64,000 nt of DNA from Caprimulgus europaeus (Eukaryota > Chordata > Aves > Caprimulgiformes > Caprimulgidae). The notes below the pieces were generated by a model. The model was not told where the DNA came from. It saw nothing but the letters and a program-made list of their open reading frames with translations, and did no database searches. Shown here piece by piece: positions 61,501 through 64,000 of the stretch. A program made the position numbers and the translations under genes. Position 1 is the first letter of the stretch. Every line of letters begins with the position of its first letter. Location of the stretch: positions 13,213,686 through 13,277,685 of the forward strand of contig OU015534.1 in the NCBI GenBank assembly GCA_907165065.1. Reading direction: 5' to 3'.

Positions 61501-63167
61501 TTAAATTAGTGCATAGTTTCTGTTGTAACTATATTTACTCTTTTTCAGGGTCATTTCAGTTCTCACTAATGTTACTGGAAGATTAAATTAATTTAGTAGT
61601 TTAATGTTAATGTCTTCTTACCATACTAGATTCTGTCTATGCACCTAATGTGTTCAAAAATTATGCAGTTAGTGGCTTCAATTTGCACCTATTTTGAGTA
61701 AATGAGTTTGGGATACACAGAAGCCTGCAGCAGCCCCTACAGAACTGTCGGCTCCGCTTAGGGCTGGTGAACATTCACCCTCATGCTTGTTTAGAAGTAG
61801 CACTCATAGCAATAGACACTCAGATGACAAGTGGAACTTGGGAAACTCTAATGATAGAAATATGGGGACTCTGCAGTGATTTATGAATCCTCTGTGGACC
61901 TCCTGTGGTAAAAAATAAGGTATTGAGTGGTTTATTTTAGATAACCCAGAGTATTCCTTAGTATTTTAATAATGGTGTTAAAATCTCCAATTCAGTTTAT
62001 TTTCTAAATTTCAGTCTAATACCAACTTATAACTTCTGCTAATTGTGTAATTTTTTTATAAATCACTGGTGATTTCTAGTGTAATATCAGTTGTAGTTTT
62101 TCCTCTGTACCTGTTACAATATTAGGTAAAAAATTAATCTGAGATTTGAGTATTTGATATAAAAGAAAATATTAGAACTAGATAATGGATTACAGAGAAA
62201 TATCTCTCCCCTATGTCCTCTCCCCCCCATTTTGTGGTGTTTTGGAGGGGTTTTTTGTGTGGTTTGTTTTGGCTTGGTTTTTTTTTAAGAGAGTATAATG
62301 AAAAGTACTTTATAATAGGGAAATGTTCCCTGAGCTCCTAGTCTGCACATTTCAGCTTCATTCCTCAGTTCCTCTGCTTATTATTTTTCCTATAGAAGGC
62401 TTCAACTCTTTTTTCCCCAACGGTTATTATCCTACCTAGTATATTTCTTTATTGTCTTCCTGTGTTGCTGTTTTTTTTTTCTTTTTGCTTTTTTCACAGT
62501 TCTCTAGAAGTAACTGCACAAACCAATTAGTTTGTAATTATTGTGAGAAGTAAACTAGGGATGGAGCAACAAAATAAAGGGATTTTGGTGTCCAAAAATT
62601 GTAAAGCAGCACCTATACACTCAAGTGTGTCTCTCACTTCACCTTTTGGTATTACCAAGGGTAAAACAAAACTAGCCCTTATTTCTTTTCACTCCTCAGA
62701 AGCAAATGCCTGCCTAAACCAGTCTGAATAAAAATAGTGAGTTGTTCTTGTCACAGCTGTAGCCGCTGCCACCTGAAAATCATTATAACTTGCTCAGTCT
62801 TATGAATCTCGTTATGTTACTAGCTAAAGGATTGACAGCTTTTCAACCAAAAGATACCAGTGCTTCAAGGACAGTGTACAATCTAACTTCTAAACCAGGG
62901 ATATCTTAAAAGAATGGGATAACTGTGTTATAAGAAGCCATATTCTCTTTTTTGGTGGCTTCCCCTCCTTTTTTTTTAAATTTAAAAATAAATTGCAGGC
63001 CATAATATATGGATGATTTGTCCACTTCCTAAATGATTGTGTTTTACTTCCATGTATAGATGGTTAATGGATTACAATGCCAGAAGTGACAGCTATGGCT
63101 ATTTAGAGCAATTTTTAGAAGGTAGACTTTCCTGAATTGATTCCTATTTGAATTTTAATGTAATACT

Positions 63168-63201
63168 ATTTTATTTTTTTATTTTTTTTATTTTTTTTTT
63201 T
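63168..63201. repeat. T-rich (ATTTTTTTT)-like low-complexity tract
   Basis: A tract of T runs broken by single A residues, ending in TAG at 63201-63203. It is a low-complexity sequence in AK5 intron 6. Confidence 0.8.
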
Positions 63202-64000
63202 AGGAACAATCTTTAAAACTTTCAAATCATGAGAAATCTATTGCCAATTATGATTAATTAAGCAGTAAAGAAACTGGCAAAAGAGTAAATTTTTCTGCTT
63301 GTTACAATACTGAGTTTTTCTCACTTGCTCTTCATCCTTGTATCCTGCAGCTTTGTCTGCTGGATATAACTTCTAAAATTTCTCTTTCCTGTGGAAAGGT
63401 ACAGGAAACATTCATTTCTCAGCCCTAATTCTTCCCTTATTAGGCATAGCAGCCAAGTAATCATTCTAATAGCCCATCTGAAGGTCCTTCCAGTTTATCA
63501 GCTGTGGATATTAGCATTGCACTGAGCTATCACTCCTGCACCAAATACCACGATGTTGTATTATCACTTGGCTTACATTCAGCATTCCTGTTCGTACATC
63601 CAGTCAGACCCTCTGACTACGTGGCACAACCCAGCTCCAGTTCACTTAATTGTTCACTGTAAATCTCTCTTCAGAAGTTGCTTTGTCTGATTAAAAAAAA
63701 AAAAAATCCCCTAGCCTATCTATATGAGTTGAGGTCCAATGGCCTGTTTTCCACAGCCAGTGGTCAGTCAAACACCATGGAAAAGTCAGTACTTGAGGAT
63801 GTGACTTAAAAGAACAAATCGAAGCAACTCTGTCAGTTATTTATCCCGACAAGCACTGCCTGCAATGGTCAGAGCCCTAGCACTCCGTACTCACTCCCAC
63901 TCTTAAAGACCAGGGACAAATAACTGACTGAGGCAAGACCAAGAGGTCAAAAGAGCACATATGCATACTGTTGCTTGCAGCAAGTGGGTCTGATAATCAG

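Larger units (their letters stand above)
41868..64000 (+). other. AK5: AK5 intron 6 (partial, at least 22 kb)
   Basis: I looked for an acceptor followed by the conserved F-D-A-(D/N)-R-D...Y-D-I-S-M segment that follows exon 6 and found none, so the intron extends past the right edge. It contains a solo LTR (57593-58556), an old LINE-like stretch (about 56390-56770), a DR4-type repeat (44713-44728), a distinctive block at about 48030-48200, T runs (56466-56484) and an (ATTTTTTTT)-like tract (63168-63201). The rest is AT-rich with no recognised exon or RNA gene. Confidence 0.75.

Noticed and set aside
63168-63258. T-rich tract plus TAG followed by 17 open codons, like a strong acceptor and short terminal exon
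   Set aside because: The peptide does not resemble the AK5 segment expected after residue 297, and T-rich tracts followed by AG are common in this intron.
41868-64000. Search for AK5 exon 7
   Set aside because: No acceptor followed by the conserved domain-closing segment was found; the few GATGAAG-containing places (for example 56401) do not continue correctly.
1-64000. Search for tRNA, rRNA, snRNA, microRNA hairpins, CRISPR arrays or a multi-gene novel system
   Set aside because: None was recognisable by eye; the window is an intron- and repeat-dominated vertebrate locus with two known genes.

Overview
The window looks like nuclear DNA from a bird, probably a neoavian. It is AT-rich with two CpG islands, has CR1 LINE copies as the main dispersed repeat, and carries two solo LTRs of avian ERVL-like type. 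The coding content is split into short exons with canonical GT-AG introns. No bacterial-type operons, tRNA or rRNA genes, or CRISPR arrays were found.

Layout. Positions 1-4311 hold the 5' part of PIGK on the minus strand (exons 1-3, residues 1-79 plus part of codon 80). It starts in a CpG island at about 3840-4560. Positions 4312-20853 are the intergenic space between two divergently transcribed genes; it contains a 1.5-kb CR1 copy (9594-11103) and a 3'-truncated-type CR1 fragment (19805-20260) that stops just before the next CpG island. From 20854 to the end of the window lies AK5 on the plus strand: exons 1-6, residues 1-297, covering the N-terminal extension and nearly all of the first adenylate kinase domain. 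Intron 6 runs off the right edge (more than 22 kb) and I found no exon 7. AK5 introns hold a solo LTR (28598-29159, intron 3), a CR1 copy (35722-36850, intron 5) and a second solo LTR in the opposite orientation (57593-58556, intron 6).

Biology. PIGK is the catalytic subunit of GPI transamidase in the ER. AK5 is a two-domain nucleoside monophosphate kinase expressed mainly in brain in mammals. They are not known to act together; head-to-head PIGK-AK5 order is the vertebrate synteny (human 1p31.1). All nine exons keep reading frame across introns, so both genes look intact as far as they are visible.

I found no convincing new biological system. The items most worth a second look are cis-regulatory candidates inside AK5 introns (a palindromic POU-dimer-like site, a DR4 nuclear-receptor-like repeat, a p53-like full site, a MEIS-like tandem in a distinctive non-coding block), a YY1-type motif on the PIGK start codon, a CR1 fragment abutting the AK5 promoter, and two unexplained GC-richer open frames. 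Motif calls are by eye only.
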